Of a stretch of DNA of 64,000 nt, positions 18,101 to 25,667 are shown piece by piece. Numbering within the stretch: the stretch's first letter is position 1; the number at the start of each line of letters is the position of its first letter. The notes under the pieces were generated by a model, which did not search any database, was not told where the DNA came from, and worked only from the letters and a program-made list of their open reading frames with translations. Source of the stretch: Candidatus Bathyarchaeota archaeon (lineage in GTDB: Archaea; Thermoproteota; Bathyarchaeia; Bathyarchaeales; Bathycorpusculaceae); the NCBI GenBank assembly GCA_026014725.1, contig JAOZHV010000059.1, positions 273,558 through 337,557 of the forward strand, given 5' to 3'. A program made the position numbers and the translations under genes.

Positions 18101-18262
18101 ATGAATCCATCTTCAAGCTTTCCTTATCAAAAATCTGGTATGGATTTCACTGGAGACTTGAAAACAGGTCTAAAAGGCTACATAATCAGCGCATTTAGAG
18201 ATATAGATGATATAACCAAAGTCGATAAAAAAAAGAACATAATAATACAAAACAAGAGATAA
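18101..18262 (+). CDS. possible small protein of 53 residues
   Basis: An ORF from ATG 18101 to TAA 18260 encodes a hydrophilic peptide (with GLKGYIISAFRDIDDITKVD and a Lys/Ile-rich end). No family is recognised and no clear ribosome-binding site is seen. It sits in an AT-rich patch before the frameshifted DUF3883-like gene and may be part of the same decaying accessory segment. Treated as tentative. Confidence 0.25.
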   Translation: MNPSSSFPYQKSGMDFTGDLKTGLKGYIISAFRDIDDITKVDKKKNIIIQNKR

Positions 18263-18293
18263 TTATTCCAAATATGACCAAGGAAGGGAAAGC

Positions 18294-18652
18294 ATGACAG
18301 GCGAACATGAAGTAGAGTTGGTCATGAAATATCTAAAGAAGCAAGGAAAACCCCAATAAATATGAGTAGAGTACGCAAGTCAGGCTGTGACATAAAGTGC
18401 GGTGACCAACTCATTGAAGTTAAGAAAAGAGACTTGGAAAATTACAGCTTTATTTTCCTGACCCATAATGAGTTTGATAAATTCCTAAAAAACAAGAGCA
18501 TGTGTTTGTACGTTGTATATAGAAGGGATGGAAAGGAAAAGCTAAAAATTTTTGATAGAGACACAGTAATCGGCAACTCTAAGGAATCGATAAGATACAG
18601 GATTCTATTGAGGAAAGCAATCAAAGAAGATGCTAAGGAAATAGAGCTTTAG
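18294..18652 (+). pseudogene. DUF3883-like nuclease-fold gene split by a frameshift
   Basis: Frame one (18294-18359) encodes a 21-residue peptide ending KYLKKQGKPQ and stops at TAA. Frame two (18362-18652, 96 residues) starts MSRVRKSGCDIKCG and continues QLIEVKKRD, FIFLTHNEFDKFL and YVVYRRDGK. Joining them with a minus-one shift at the AAAACCCC run (18347-18354) gives a continuous KQGKTPINMSRVRKSGCDI, which matches the start of DUF3883/NOV C-terminal domains (GxDI...IEVK, then a NEW/NEF motif). The D and E-V-K residues resemble a PD-(D/E)xK nuclease core. It is either a recent pseudogene, a sequencing error in a homopolymer, or a recoded gene. AAGGAAGGG precedes the first ATG. Confidence 0.55.
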
Positions 18653-18847
18653 AACTGGCTTGTTTTGTTTGCGGGGTTTGTTTATTAGATGTGAGTTGGT
18701 GAACTGTTTAGTTTTTGTATTAGACAGTAGTGTGTTTGTTGAGTTGTTTTGGTTTTTTATGAAGGAGCAAAAGCCTTGTTGGCACGCCGACCTCATTGGC
18801 AAGTAGATGTACGCAATTTTGCGTAGCTTACCGTCTATTTGGCGTCT

Positions 18848-18955
18848 ATTAGGAGCATATTTGGATGCTATTAGAAATTCTATGCAGAAACCTATAGGGG
18901 TAGGTGAAATTACCGCTTTTCAACGCCAAAAGCATGATGAAAAATCAGCGCTTTA
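18848..18955. repeat. structured dispersed repeat, copy B
   Basis: This is the second copy of the element at 13990-14100, in the same orientation 4.86 kb away. The GCTTTT/AAAAGC stem (18915-18920 with 18928-18933) is intact. The first hairpin is weaker here (TTCT/AGAA and CTAT/ATAG) and carries several substitutions. It again lies between convergent gene ends (DUF3883-like gene and mtaB). Confidence 0.7.
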
Positions 18956-18993
18956 AATAGGGGGATAGGATCTACCTGCAAAACAAACAAAAC

Positions 18994-19022
18994 CTCTCTT
19001 ATTTATAGTATAAATAAGGGGG
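18994..19022. terminator. long perfect palindrome between convergent genes
   Basis: Ten-base arms CTTATTTATA (18998-19007) and TATAAATAAG (19009-19018) are perfect inverted repeats around a single G, and pairing can extend outward to C18994-G19022 with G-T wobbles. It lies 17 bp past the stop of mtaB. A bidirectional terminator or a protein-binding palindrome are both possible. Confidence 0.45.
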
Positions 19023-19038
19023 TATAAAAAAACTGCAG

Positions 19039-20328
19039 CTATCTTTCCAATGCTTCGCCTTTAAGATAGGTCCCGCAAGCTTCAACCACGCGAACCAGCA
19101 CACTCTTGCCAAGAATATTCTTTTCGCTTTGAATGGCAACTGGCTTGTAGGCGAAGTTGCGTCCAACCCAAGACCCCTCAAACTTACCACGCTCATCCAC
19201 CAAAACCTCACCACACCAGCCAACCCAACGCTGATTCCGCTCAGCCACAAGACGCTTCGCCAACGTCGACGCAACAGCGCTTCGCCGCTTAATCTCTTCC
19301 TTCTCGACTAAGCCATCCTGCATGCCCCACGCCGCTGTTTTGGGTCGAGCAAAAAACTTTGACACATTAACCACATCAGGCTTAACCTCTTCTAAAAGTT
19401 CAAGCGTATTCTCAAACGCCAAAACGCTCTCACCTGGGAACCCAACAATAACATCAGTCGCCAACGTTAAATCAGGGAACACAGCCCGAAACGCATGTAC
19501 GATGTCTTTGAATTGTTTAGCTGTGTAGAATCTGCGCATGCCACGCAAAACTTCGTCGTCACCGCTTTGCACAGGCAAATGCAAAAATTTGAAAACCTTC
19601 TCACTGCGAAAAGCATCAATCAGGCGGTTTTGTATGTCAAAGACCCAGTTCGGTGTCATCATGCCAACTCGGATGCGAAAGTCACCCTCCAAACCAGCCA
19701 GAGCCTCTAAGAGTTCCGCAAGGTTTGTGCCCAGGTCTCTTCCGTAGCAAGCTGTGTCTTGTGAGGTTACCCAAAACTCTCTTGCACCAGCCGCATAATC
19801 ACTCTGCACATGCTTGGAAATCTCATCTATACTGTAGCTTTGCAGGTGTCCACGCGCAAAAATCACGCAGCAGTAAGCGCAACTGCCCAAACAACCATAA
19901 TTAATCGGGACAATGCTGACGACTGGGTTTGTGCGTTGCCTTGGAAGACTAAGTTGCGGCATCTCCGCAACTGCTTCGGTCTCCACCACTGTTTCGCCAG
20001 CCATAACACGCAAAACCACATCCACAATCCGCTTGCCGAATGCTGGACCCACCACGCCGTCGAAACGCACTTCGCGGCACAAACGCTCAAAACTAATCTT
20101 CGGCAAGCAACCGGCAACGATAATTTTCTTGTCCTTTGGCGCATGCTTTAACGCGTCGATTATGCGGTTCTCAGTTGGCCCCTTTACGGCGCAGGTATTG
20201 TAGATTAGTACGTCAGCGTCAGCTTCGCTATCTGCCAACTGGAACCCTGCTTGGGCTAAGCAACCAGCTAAGACCTCGCCATCTGCAGTGTTTGCGGAGC
20301 AACCAAAGTTTTTAACTAGAACCTGCAA
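19039..20328 (-). CDS. mtaB: tRNA-t6A37 methylthiotransferase, archaeal/eukaryotic type
   Basis: This enzyme converts t6A to ms2t6A at position 37 of ANN-decoding tRNAs. The order is an N-terminal MTTase domain (VKNFGCSANTADGEVLAG, with cluster cysteines also in NTCAVKGPTE and VAGCLPK), the radical SAM motif GCLGSCAYCCVIFARG, VTSQDTACYGRD, and a C-terminal TRAM domain. It has 429 residues. Text such as NTCAVKGPTEN and the Cys pattern match CDKAL1-type enzymes rather than bacterial MiaB. The start is TTG 20328. The gene is monocistronic and is followed by a strong palindrome. Confidence 0.92.
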   Translation of the reverse strand: MQVLVKNFGCSANTADGEVLAGCLAQAGFQLADSEADADVLIYNTCAVKGPTENRIIDALKHAPKDKKIIVAGCLPKISFERLCREVRFDGVVGPAFGKRIVDVVLRVMAGETVVETEAVAEMPQLSLPRQRTNPVVSIVPINYGCLGSCAYCCVIFARGHLQSYSIDEISKHVQSDYAAGAREFWVTSQDTACYGRDLGTNLAELLEALAGLEGDFRIRVGMMTPNWVFDIQNRLIDAFRSEKVFKFLHLPVQSGDDEVLRGMRRFYTAKQFKDIVHAFRAVFPDLTLATDVIVGFPGESVLAFENTLELLEEVKPDVVNVSKFFARPKTAAWGMQDGLVEKEEIKRRSAVASTLAKRLVAERNQRWVGWCGEVLVDERGKFEGSWVGRNFAYKPVAIQSEKNILGKSVLVRVVEACGTYLKGEALER

Positions 20329-20539
20329 GCTTATTGTTCACTTGTATGGTAGATGTTGCAATTACAGATAAAAACGTAGAGGTTCATATATGGGATTTAA
20401 ACAGGAACATGCAACATAACAAATTAAATGCTTTTAAATAAATACACGAATATGTTATGTACATATTTAATGCATAATATATAGAAGTATAACGTTCAAT
20501 CATTGTTGTGTAGTCATCTAACAAGGGAGAGATAGCCCG

Positions 20540-20695
20540 ATGAAGCTAATAACTCTGTATCTGCCTGAAACGTATATAAAAGCTTTGGACCAGTTGGTTG
20601 ACGAGCGGTTCTATCCGAATCGTGCGGAAGCCATCCGTGTCGCAATCCGTGATTTGATTAGTGCTGAAGTTTGGAGGCGAAAAGGCGTTGACTAA
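20540..20695 (+). CDS. ribbon-helix-helix transcriptional regulator
   Basis: A 51-residue CopG/MetJ-type RHH protein. The beta strand is KLITLYLPETYIKAL, then DQLVDERFYPNRAEAIRVAIRDLI supplies the two helices with the conserved YPNRAEAIR turn. It should dimerise and bind DNA. The ATG at 20540 follows AAGGGAGAG. Its stop codon overlaps the start of the next gene within TTGACTAA, indicating translational coupling. Small archaeal RHH proteins of this kind include the haloarchaeal CdrS cell-division regulator, but orthology cannot be judged here. Confidence 0.85.
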   Translation: MKLITLYLPETYIKALDQLVDERFYPNRAEAIRVAIRDLISAEVWRRKGVD

Positions 20696-20972
20696 GCATG
20701 TACATGATGAGTTGAAGTGTAGTTTGTCGATTGAGGATGCTAAGGTTGAGGTTGCGCCAGAAATCATTGATAACAGCGTGGTCATTGCTGGTCCACGAAT
20801 TGTCCGCAAACCTAAAGGAAAAGTAAAGGTAAGGATGGTTAAGGCGAAAGTGACCGCGAAGAAAAGCGGGTTGGAAAAAGCCACAAGCCAACTCTACGAC
20901 CTTGAAGAAGAGTGTGTGCCAGAAAAGCCGCTCAACATCGATTTTGGTCTCTACCAAATGGAAGACTACTAA
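20688..20972 (+). CDS. hypothetical protein coupled to the RHH regulator
   Basis: The start is TTG 20688, with GGAGG (20673-20677) ten bases upstream inside the RHH gene and an eight-base overlap with its 3' end. The 94-residue product is basic in the middle (VRKPKGKVKVRMVKAKVTAKKSG) and ends with an acidic, tyrosine-containing tail (LYDLEEECVPEKPLNIDFGL and so on). No family is recognised. The coupling implies that it acts with the RHH protein, for example as a partner or co-regulator. The tail would suit binding to another protein (inference). Confidence 0.6.
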   Translation: MTKHVHDELKCSLSIEDAKVEVAPEIIDNSVVIAGPRIVRKPKGKVKVRMVKAKVTAKKSGLEKATSQLYDLEEECVPEKPLNIDFGLYQMEDY

Positions 20973-20974
20973 GC

Positions 20975-21010
20975 GTCTTCTTTTTCTCTTTTTTTGTGTT
21001 TGTTTTTTAG
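20975..21010 (+). terminator. T-rich terminator after the RHH unit
   Basis: Several oligo-T tracts (TCTTCTTTTTCTC, TTTTTTTG, TTTGTTTTTTAG) directly follow the stop codon at 20972, consistent with archaeal intrinsic termination of the two-gene RHH transcript. Confidence 0.4.
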
Positions 21011-21046
21011 AAAGGCTATTATTCTCAAAAGCACGATTGCGCTATC

Positions 21047-21757
21047 ATGAACAGCATTTTAGAGCAGATTAGGGCTGATTTGAAAGCGAACACAGATGAG
21101 AAAACAAGACAGAGCGCTCAGCACTTCTTTAAAGAGCAAATCAAGTTCTATGGCGTTAAGACTCCAACTGTTGCAAAGATTGCTAAAAAACATTGGCCTT
21201 CTGTCAAGGTGTTAGGTAAGCCTGAACTTTTTGGTCTTTGTGAAGAGTTGTTGCGTTCTGATTACACTGAGGAAGCGTTCATTGTTTCGGCTTGGTTACC
21301 ACAATATGTCGACAAGCTTGCACCAGCGGATTTGGCGACATTTAAGCGTTGGATTGAGAAGTACATTAACAATTGGGCAAAGTGCGACAGCTTATGCAAC
21401 CACACTGTCGGCAACTTAATCCAAAAATATCCTGAAACAGTTGTGGAACTTGTGGGTTGGGCTAAGAGCCAGAACCGTTGGCTGAAACGTGCTGCGGCTG
21501 TTTCGCTCATTATTCCAGCGAAGAAGGGGCTTTTTCTGAGAGAAGCTTTGGAAATCTGCGACATATTGCTTTTGGATGCGGATGATATGGTGCAGAAGGG
21601 TTATGGATGGCTACTCAAAGAGGAAAGCCGCAAGCACCAACGTGAAGTGTTTGATTACGTGGTTAAACACCGAAAAGTAATGCCTAGAACAGCGTTGCGT
21701 TATGCGATTGAGTTGATGCCGAAAGAACTCAAGGCAGAAGCAATGAAGAAAGATTAG
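21047..21757 (+). CDS. alkD: DNA alkylation repair protein, AlkD family
   Basis: A 236-residue HEAT-like repeat protein. Family features are the N-terminal YGVKTPTVAKIAK, the central LRSDYTEEAFIVSAWLPQYV, CDSLCNHTVGNLI with the conserved Asp, and WLKRAAAVSLIIPAKKG. AlkD excises bulky or charged N3/N7 alkyl adducts from DNA. The W, D and R residues expected for catalysis (WAKCDSL, NRWLKRA) appear conserved. The ATG at 21047 is the family start. The gene is single, with no operon partners. Confidence 0.9.
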   Translation: MNSILEQIRADLKANTDEKTRQSAQHFFKEQIKFYGVKTPTVAKIAKKHWPSVKVLGKPELFGLCEELLRSDYTEEAFIVSAWLPQYVDKLAPADLATFKRWIEKYINNWAKCDSLCNHTVGNLIQKYPETVVELVGWAKSQNRWLKRAAAVSLIIPAKKGLFLREALEICDILLLDADDMVQKGYGWLLKEESRKHQREVFDYVVKHRKVMPRTALRYAIELMPKELKAEAMKKD

Positions 21758-22413
21758 TGACAAAACAAAAAACGCTAAGCTCTAGTTGTGATTCTTTTCT
21801 ATAGCCCCTTATTTATCCTAAACAGGCACTGTGCTGAAAAAGCTGTTGCTCTTCAGCTACCCCCATCCCCCTATTCAGTGGATTAAAATTTTTGGTTGGT
21901 TTTTGTTTTTTCTAGTAGTAGAAGAAGAAACGCTTGCCCTTGTTCATCATCTTCTTGGGAGGTTGGCAGTGCGGCTTGTTTTTGTTTTGGCGTCTGTTTC
22001 GGGTTGCTGGCTGGTTGTGGCGGATTGTACTAAAGCAGAGCGGCTTTTTTTGATCTACTGATAAAGCAGGTTGGGTGCGGTAGCTGTGCGGTTACTGCGA
22101 CCATCAAGGGGCTATCGAACGTAGCCTTGGCAGCTTTTACCACGACCAATTTCGCATCTTAGAATTCGATTTGAGCTAGTGGCGTAACGCCGAATGTAAG
22201 CGAGTATGGCGGGGTTGTTGGTGGTCTGACTGAAACAGGCGCAACCGTTAATGGGGCAGTAACTAAAACATGTGAAATTAGTCGTTAACGCTTGAGAACC
22301 GATTTCATGACCGAAAACTCGACAGAATTTTATAAGTAAAAGAAAAAAAGCGTTTAAAATTTTTAACTATCTTTTTTAAGATGTTATCATGACCGATGAT
22401 ATATCAAGCCTAA
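21758..22413. other. 656-bp region without an intact gene; possible gene remnant
   Basis: No convincing gene. One + frame reads as protein from about 22070 to 22161 (SCAVTATIKGLSNVALAAF), then has stops TAG and TGA, then resumes at 22178-22288 with ASGVTPNVSEYGG and GLTETGATVNGAV before TAA. It looks like the decayed end of a surface protein. Another + frame (21831-22061) opens a hydrophobic 76-residue ORF of doubtful reality. A short hairpin GCTGAA/TTCAGC lies near 21832-21856. No RNA gene was recognised. Confidence 0.3.
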
Positions 22414-22869
22414 CTATTTGATAGGAAATCTTTGGGAGACTGATGTTTTTCCTTCGGGCGCATGAACTGTGAAGGTTCCAAAGTTTTCTGTATATAGAGT
22501 CGTGCCTGAAGTCATATTGCCATGGATCGAAACGATCAAGTAATAACCTAGGGTTACACTGTAGGTGTGTCCGTTTTTCAAGGTGACTGAATAATTCCCA
22601 GAGCTGTTAGGGCTTTGCGGAGGAAACTGGAAGTTATAAGAGGTCTTAGTTCCTGTTTGAGTGTCAGTGAACTCTAGTGTCTGCAGACTCGTTGGAAACA
22701 TAGTAAAAACACCCGTGCTGACAACTTTGCCTGACACTATAACATTGTCTTTTTGGTTGGAGTCGTTAAGAAAAAATAGTGTTACCATTACAATAGATGA
22801 AACTATAAGTGTTATGACCACTACTGAAATGATTAAAGTGTTCTTTCTCTTGGTTGAAGTTTGAGTCAT
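22414..22869 (-). CDS. small surface protein with N-terminal membrane anchor
   Basis: A 151-residue protein with a basic N-terminus (TQTSTKRKN) and one membrane segment (TLIISVVVITLIVSSIVMVTLFFL). A Ser/Thr-rich extracellular beta domain follows (VIVSGKVVSTG, SGNYSVTLKNGHTYSVTLGY). The fold looks like a carboxypeptidase-regulatory or Ig-like beta sandwich, but no family is recognised. The ATG at 22869 is followed directly by the anchor. It is probably displayed on the cell exterior. Confidence 0.6.
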   Translation of the reverse strand: MTQTSTKRKNTLIISVVVITLIVSSIVMVTLFFLNDSNQKDNVIVSGKVVSTGVFTMFPTSLQTLEFTDTQTGTKTSYNFQFPPQSPNSSGNYSVTLKNGHTYSVTLGYYLIVSIHGNMTSGTTLYTENFGTFTVHAPEGKTSVSQRFPIK

Positions 22870-22935
22870 TGTTACTTACTTCCTCTTATTACAGTGGAAC
22901 CCCACAAATAAAAAAGGGGTGGTAGGTGCTCAGGG

Positions 22936-23238
22936 TCAGTCATATTGATGAGCAATAGGGTGGAACAACTTTTCTTGTTGCAGTTGGTCTGAGGGTATGA
23001 GGTCGTTGTAGAGAAAACCGCTTTCATAATTGGCAAGTTGTGTCATGTCTTTCGGAGCACTGGTTGATGGGTCTTCAAAGATGGTGACTGAATCGTCTGC
23101 TATCGTTATGTAGCCAATTCTATAAATAGTAACTGAGACGGCATCTGGTTTTCCTGCACTAAATAGCCCAAACGAACTGGTGTCTGAGCTTGTTAGCGAT
23201 TCGGATATTCCAGATGCTAAAGTGCTCAATATGATCAA
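22936..23238 (-). CDS. hypothetical protein, possibly a fragment
   Basis: No family is recognised. The 100-residue product has a Ser-rich start (SGISESLTSSDTSS) and then a beta-rich part, AVSVTIYRIGYITIADDSVTIFE, ending FHPIAHQYD. The second half reads as real protein, the first half less so. The opposite strand is also unusually open here at 23160-23314, so the start is uncertain and the gene may be truncated. Confidence 0.35.
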   Translation of the reverse strand: MIILSTLASGISESLTSSDTSSFGLFSAGKPDAVSVTIYRIGYITIADDSVTIFEDPSTSAPKDMTQLANYESGFLYNDLIPSDQLQQEKLFHPIAHQYD

Positions 23239-23310
23239 GCGTGCGGAGGTTACTTTGGAGCTGGAGCTTTCGTTTGACGTTCGATTATTTGAACTGCACT
23301 GTGTTCGTGG

Positions 23311-23360
23311 TTAGTCAAGAAAGTTTGACTAAAAAATCAAGAGTTTAGTCAAGAAACCCT
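23311..23360. repeat. direct and inverted repeats before a small membrane gene
   Basis: TTAGTCAAGAAA occurs at 23311-23322 and again at 23345-23356, 34 bp apart. The first copy also forms an inverted repeat AGTCAA/TTGACT. They lie 40-90 bp before the gene at 23400, a position suited to an operator. Function is inferred from position only. Confidence 0.35.
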
Positions 23361-23399
23361 GACAAGAACGCTTTTAAAAAGAACACAACGCAGTAAAAA

Positions 23400-23627
23400 A
23401 TGGTGAAGCCTATAAAGAGAATAATAGTCCTGCTAGTCGTTCTCGTCTTGGTAGCGGCAGCTTGTCTAGTTTTAATTTCTACCGTTGAGGACACGGCGCT
23501 TCCATCACCGTTTCTTATAGCTGGCTTAATAGTTGCTTTGGTGATGATGGGTGGCACCATTTTCTCGCTTTACATTGAAAAACGCAGCAAAAGCCGAACG
23601 GTTGACTTCAGTGTAGGCAAACAATAG
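23400..23627 (+). CDS. small two-helix membrane protein
   Basis: 75 residues with two membrane helices (RIIVLLVVLVLVAAACLVLI and FLIAGLIVALVMMGGTIFSLYI) and a basic cytoplasmic tail (EKRSKSRTVDFSVGKQ). No family is recognised. The ATG at 23400 has no strong ribosome-binding site. Its stop is adjacent to the convergent PRC-barrel-like gene. Confidence 0.5.
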   Translation: MVKPIKRIIVLLVVLVLVAAACLVLISTVEDTALPSPFLIAGLIVALVMMGGTIFSLYIEKRSKSRTVDFSVGKQ

Positions 23628-23909
23628 TTATTCTTTGCATTCTCTTAGATTTAGCAATTCACTCACAGTTTTGTTTAATATCGCTGTGTCCCCAATTGTT
23701 TTAACTTCAGAAACAGGCAAACAAACTATTACTTTACCAAGATAAGGGTGCTTAAACCCCAACGCCTTTGTTGCTTCATCACCGAGGGCCACAAAGAAGT
23801 TGGTCACTTGCCAAGTATCCATGTTTACCTCCGCACTCTGAATCTCACCAAGCACAACAGCATCCGAAGTAATGGCCTTCTTCCAAAACAACCTTGTTAT
23901 TTCAACCAA
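23628..23909 (-). CDS. PRC-barrel domain protein
   Basis: A 93-residue protein with the PRC-barrel pattern: KAITSDAVVLGEIQSAEVN (KxVxTxDGxxLGxVxD-like), then WQVTNFFVALGDEATKALGF, and VCLPVSEVKTIGDTAILNKT (the IPVSDVKxxGD-like end). PRC barrels bind proteins or RNA in ribosome maturation, photosynthetic reaction centres and the CdvA division protein. A stand-alone archaeal form such as this has no defined role. The assignment is by pattern only. Confidence 0.65.
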   Translation of the reverse strand: MVEITRLFWKKAITSDAVVLGEIQSAEVNMDTWQVTNFFVALGDEATKALGFKHPYLGKVIVCLPVSEVKTIGDTAILNKTVSELLNLRECKE

Positions 23910-24026
23910 ACAAAAACCTCACCATTAAGTAAACAAGCCGTTCTTAATATCTCTTGTTTTGCAAGCCACAGCCCCAGCGAGCAGAACACTTTTTTATCTT
24001 GCAAGACCCATAATACTTTGGTAATT

Positions 24027-24422
24027 ATGACGGTTTCTCAACAAGACAAATACAGACAACTCACTCCTGAGGAAGAACAAGTCATAATAAACAAAGGCAC
24101 AGAAATGCCCTTCACAGGCAAATACTACGCTTTCTGGGAAAAAGGCACCTACGTCTGCAAGCGTTGCGGAGCAAAACTGTACCGTTCAGAGAGCAAATTT
24201 GAATCCAACTGCGGCTGGCCAAGCTTCGACGACGAAATCCCCGGCGCAGTAAAACGCCTCCCTGACCCTGATGGCGCGCGCACGGAAATCCAATGCGCCA
24301 ACTGTGGTGCCCACTTGGGCCATGTTTTCGTTGGAGAGCGTTTTACTGAGAAGAACACTCGGCACTGCGTGAACTCAATTTCAATGGATTTTATCCCCGA
24401 CAAAAATAGGACTGCCCCTTAG
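24027..24422 (+). CDS. msrB: peptide methionine-(R)-S-oxide reductase
   Basis: This enzyme repairs methionine-R-sulfoxide in oxidised proteins. Zn-binding CxxC pairs are Cys44/Cys47 (YVCKRCGAKLY) and Cys90/Cys93 (QCANCGAHLGHVF). The catalytic Cys114 lies in TRHCVNSISM and the recycling Cys62 in NCGWPSF. The length of 131 residues is typical. The ATG at 24027 gives the standard MsrB start; an in-frame extension to 23748 lies antisense to the PRC-barrel gene. With catalase and nitroreductase it adds to the oxidative-stress content of the window. Confidence 0.95.
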   Translation: MTVSQQDKYRQLTPEEEQVIINKGTEMPFTGKYYAFWEKGTYVCKRCGAKLYRSESKFESNCGWPSFDDEIPGAVKRLPDPDGARTEIQCANCGAHLGHVFVGERFTEKNTRHCVNSISMDFIPDKNRTAP

Positions 24423-24478
24423 CGCGAAAGAGTTATACATAGGTTAGTGACAGATGCACATGCAAGTGAAAAAGCAGA

Positions 24479-25291
24479 ATGTCCACCCCTGAACCCACAG
24501 CAACACCTCAGCCACCAGCAAGTTTCTTTGGCGTACCTTTCGAAATATTATTTAACATAATCATCATTGCCGTCATAGCCATAACCCTTGAAAGACTCGT
24601 AACCCGATATTTATCACGCTTTGCCAAACGCACAAAACTTGAACCAAACGTAGCAAACAACCTCGCACTAACATTTCGAATTTTAGTGTTAATAGTTGCT
24701 GTAGGCTTGATAAGCAGCATAAGCGGCGTGAACTCAACATGGATTGTCTCAATCTCAGCTATCGGCGCGGCAGCAGTAGGATTCGCATCTCAAAAAACCA
24801 TCGGCAACATCATCGCAGGCATCTTCCTCATAGCAGCAAAACCCTTCAAAGTCGGGGATTACGTGCGCATAGGCACAGTGGAAGGCATAGTTTCAGAACT
24901 ATCCATAAACTACACAAAAATCCTAACAATAAACAACAACACAGTTTCAATAAGCAACCTGCAGATTTTGGACCGAGAAATAACCAACTACCTCTACGAA
25001 TGCACCAACCACACGAAACTGTACTGCTACACCTTCGAAGCAGGCTTTGATCACACTGTTCCAAGCAAAAAAATAACAGAAATATTCAACCAAGTCTTCG
25101 AAAAATACACCAAACAACTCCCCAGAAAACCAAGCTTCACACTAACACGCTCAACCGCTACCGAGAGAGTCTACACAATTTACCTCTACGTCACTGATCC
25201 AAAAGAAGTTTTTGACCTTCGACCAAAGATGGCTCAAGAAATATTCGAACACTGGGACGCTGAGAGAACACTTATACTAAAAGATAATTAG
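24479..25291 (+). CDS. mscS: small-conductance mechanosensitive channel (MscS family)
   Basis: A 270-residue MscS protein with three membrane helices. TM1 is near residues 18-40, and the pore-lining TM3 is represented by SAIGAAAVGFASQKTIGNIIAG, rich in Gly/Ala as required for gating. The beta domain follows (AKPFKVGDYVRIGTVEGIVSELSINYTKI) and then the alpha/beta C-terminal domain. It releases solutes on hypo-osmotic shock. The ATG at 24479 is preceded by GTGAAAAAG. It may share a transcript with the cupin gene 31 bp downstream. Confidence 0.93.
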   Translation: MSTPEPTATPQPPASFFGVPFEILFNIIIIAVIAITLERLVTRYLSRFAKRTKLEPNVANNLALTFRILVLIVAVGLISSISGVNSTWIVSISAIGAAAVGFASQKTIGNIIAGIFLIAAKPFKVGDYVRIGTVEGIVSELSINYTKILTINNNTVSISNLQILDREITNYLYECTNHTKLYCYTFEAGFDHTVPSKKITEIFNQVFEKYTKQLPRKPSFTLTRSTATERVYTIYLYVTDPKEVFDLRPKMAQEIFEHWDAERTLILKDN

Positions 25292-25322
25292 CGGCACCGC
25301 CCAAGTTACGGTGTGATTGCTT

Positions 25323-25667
25323 ATGATTAACAATAGCGAAAATAAGTCCACTCAGCTTAAAGCCAAAGCCTCAAAACTCTCAGACTTAATCGAATACCAA
25401 GAAGGTGCAGTGGTAAGCCGAACAATCATAGACAAACCCGCTGGAACCGTAACCGTTTTTGCGTTTGACCAAAACGAAGGCTTAAGCGAACACACCGCAC
25501 CCTATGACGCCATGGTCTACAACATCGAAGGCGAGGTCCAAGTAACCATAGCAGGCAAACCTGTCCAACTAAAGGAGGGCGAAATGACCATCATGCCAGC
25601 CAACAAACCCCATGCCTTAACAGCAAAAACAAAATTCAAAATGTTGCTCGTTATGATAAAATCCTAA
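25323..25667 (+). CDS. cupin-domain protein
   Basis: A 114-residue single-domain cupin. Motif 1 is seen around GLSEHTAPYDAMVYNIEGEVQV and motif 2 around MTIMPANKPHALTAKTKFKMLLVM, with His residues in SEHTAPYD and KPHAL as likely metal ligands. Such stand-alone cupins are usually of unknown substrate. The ATG at 25323 with GGTG nine bases upstream is preferred to a TTG two codons earlier. The 3' end overlaps the convergent nitroreductase gene by 4 bp. Confidence 0.85.
   Translation: MINNSENKSTQLKAKASKLSDLIEYQEGAVVSRTIIDKPAGTVTVFAFDQNEGLSEHTAPYDAMVYNIEGEVQVTIAGKPVQLKEGEMTIMPANKPHALTAKTKFKMLLVMIKS

Noticed and set aside
19495..20203. Several + strand ORFs of 65-113 codons opposite mtaB
   Set aside because: They are antisense shadows of the conserved radical SAM gene, with no domain signature of their own.
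21831..22061. 76-codon hydrophobic + strand ORF
   Set aside because: Repetitive Val/Leu/Trp content from T- and G-rich DNA, no ribosome-binding site, and located in a region that looks decayed.
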